Assembly: GCF_014642735.1 (NCBI RefSeq)
Contig: NZ_BMIV01000003.1
Span: forward strand, 179,846 to 243,845
Origin: Paracoccus acridae
Lineage (GTDB): Bacteria; Pseudomonadota; Alphaproteobacteria; Rhodobacterales; Rhodobacteraceae
Length of the DNA: 64,000 nucleotides
Direction: 5' to 3'
Shown here piece by piece: positions 63,523 through 64,000 of this stretch. A model generated the notes under the pieces. That model was not told the origin of the DNA and ran no database searches. It saw nothing but the letters and a program-made list of their open reading frames with translations. The first letter of the stretch is position 1. The number at the start of each line of letters is the position of its first letter. The translations under genes and the position numbers were made by a program.

Positions 63523-64000
63523 AGCGATCCTCCGGCGCGGTTCACGCGCACGATCAGGTAAATCAGATAGGGCGCGCCCAAGGCGCCGGTGACAACCCCC
63601 ACTGGAAAGCGCGTGGGCAGCAGGAACTGGCCCACATAATCGCCCGCCAGGACCAGAAGCGCCCCCACAAGCCCGGCCGGGATCAGCACCGATCCGTTCG
63701 GCCCCAGGATCCGCGCGGCGATGGGCCCGGCCAGAAAGGCCACAAAGGCCACTGGCCCGGTCACGGCGGTGGCCACCGCGATCAGGCCGACGGCGGCCAC
63801 GATCACCAGCAGGCGCGTCCGGGCCACGTTTGTCCCCAATGCCGCGGCGGTGTCGTCGCCCAGGCGAAGCGATTCCAGGTCGCGGGCGCGGCTGACCAGC
63901 AGCCCGCCGAAGACCGCCAGCGACACCAGCAGGGGCAGGGCCAGGGACAGCTGCGCGCCGTTCACGCTGCCGGTCAGCCAGCGCATCGCCTCGATTAGAT
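63519..64000 (-). CDS. FecCD-family siderophore permease, C-terminal part
   Basis: The gene is cut by the window edge; the frame is open to base 64000 and the visible part is about 160 residues. It shows the FecCD features LRLGDDTAAALGTNVARTR, VTGPVAFVAFLAGPIAARIL and the C-terminal GVVTGALGAPYLIYLI. It forms half of the membrane channel for iron-siderophore import with the ATPase gene that follows. Confidence 0.9.
   Translation of the reverse strand, partial: LIEAMRWLTGSVNGAQLSLALPLLVSLAVFGGLLVSRARDLESLRLGDDTAAALGTNVARTRLLVIVAAVGLIAVATAVTGPVAFVAFLAGPIAARILGPNGSVLIPAGLVGALLVLAGDYVGQFLLPTRFPVGVVTGALGAPYLIYLIVRVNRAGGSL

Overview
The window reads as chromosomal DNA of a GC-rich alphaproteobacterium of the Rhodobacteraceae, most like Paracoccus. 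The grounds are the GC-rich coding sequence, the parB-parA-rsmG-mnmG-mnmE-rho block facing aroE-coaE-dnaQ across an origin-like gap, a complete PhyR/NepR/EcfG general stress locus, a Glk-type glucokinase and a cysD-cysNC pair. All calls come from reading the sequence; no database search was run.

Layout. 1-3.8 kb: the end of a coiled-coil protein built of 105-bp tandem repeats, coupled to a TAXI-type solute-binding protein with no permease, and a convergent ExeA-like ATPase with Sel1 repeats. 3.9-7.0 kb: an erythromycin-esterase-like protein at the end of an operon of three tiny hydrophilic proteins, a divergent PAP2 phosphatase and an 87-aa protein. 7.1-10.7 kb: a three-subunit molybdenum hydroxylase of the PaoABC type. 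10.9-20.8 kb: the putative replication origin region, with genes pointing away from a gap at 18.2-18.66 kb that holds three perfect DnaA boxes, and two perfect parS sites inside mnmG and rsmG.

20.8-25.2 kb: a YihY-type membrane protein, then phyR and, divergently, nepR-ecfG-histidine kinase. Sites of the form GGAAC-N16/17-(C/G)GTT, the usual SigmaEcfG promoter, lie before nepR, before the small-protein operon, before the PAP2 gene, before the 87-aa gene, before the molybdenum hydroxylase and before an amino-acid ABC operon, so much of the 5-11 kb region looks like the regulon of the locus at 22 kb. 25.2-29.3 kb: a PqiABC/LetAB-like lipid-transport operon in which the usual two-domain PqiA is split into two genes.

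29.3-35.7 kb: an accessory-looking cluster (cysteine-rich protein, subtilase, small protein, vanadium-haloperoxidase/PAP2 homologue, divergent BTAD-TPR regulator, EEP-fold phosphodiesterase) without an obvious known role; this is the best candidate for an undescribed system. 35.7-46 kb: cysQ, pmbA, a DUF2125-like protein, a short enoyl-CoA hydratase homologue, an amino-acid ABC transporter, two small hypotheticals and glk. 44.5-52.5 kb: tamA-tamB and a CAP-RTX secreted protein. 52.5-53.3 kb: a wrecked nadC. 53.6-56.5 kb: cysNC and cysD. 56.6-64 kb: an Hsp70-like protein, an AI-2E-type permease, nhaA, an SLC13/TrkA-C transporter, a katG remnant, and the end of a siderophore-type ABC importer that runs off the window.
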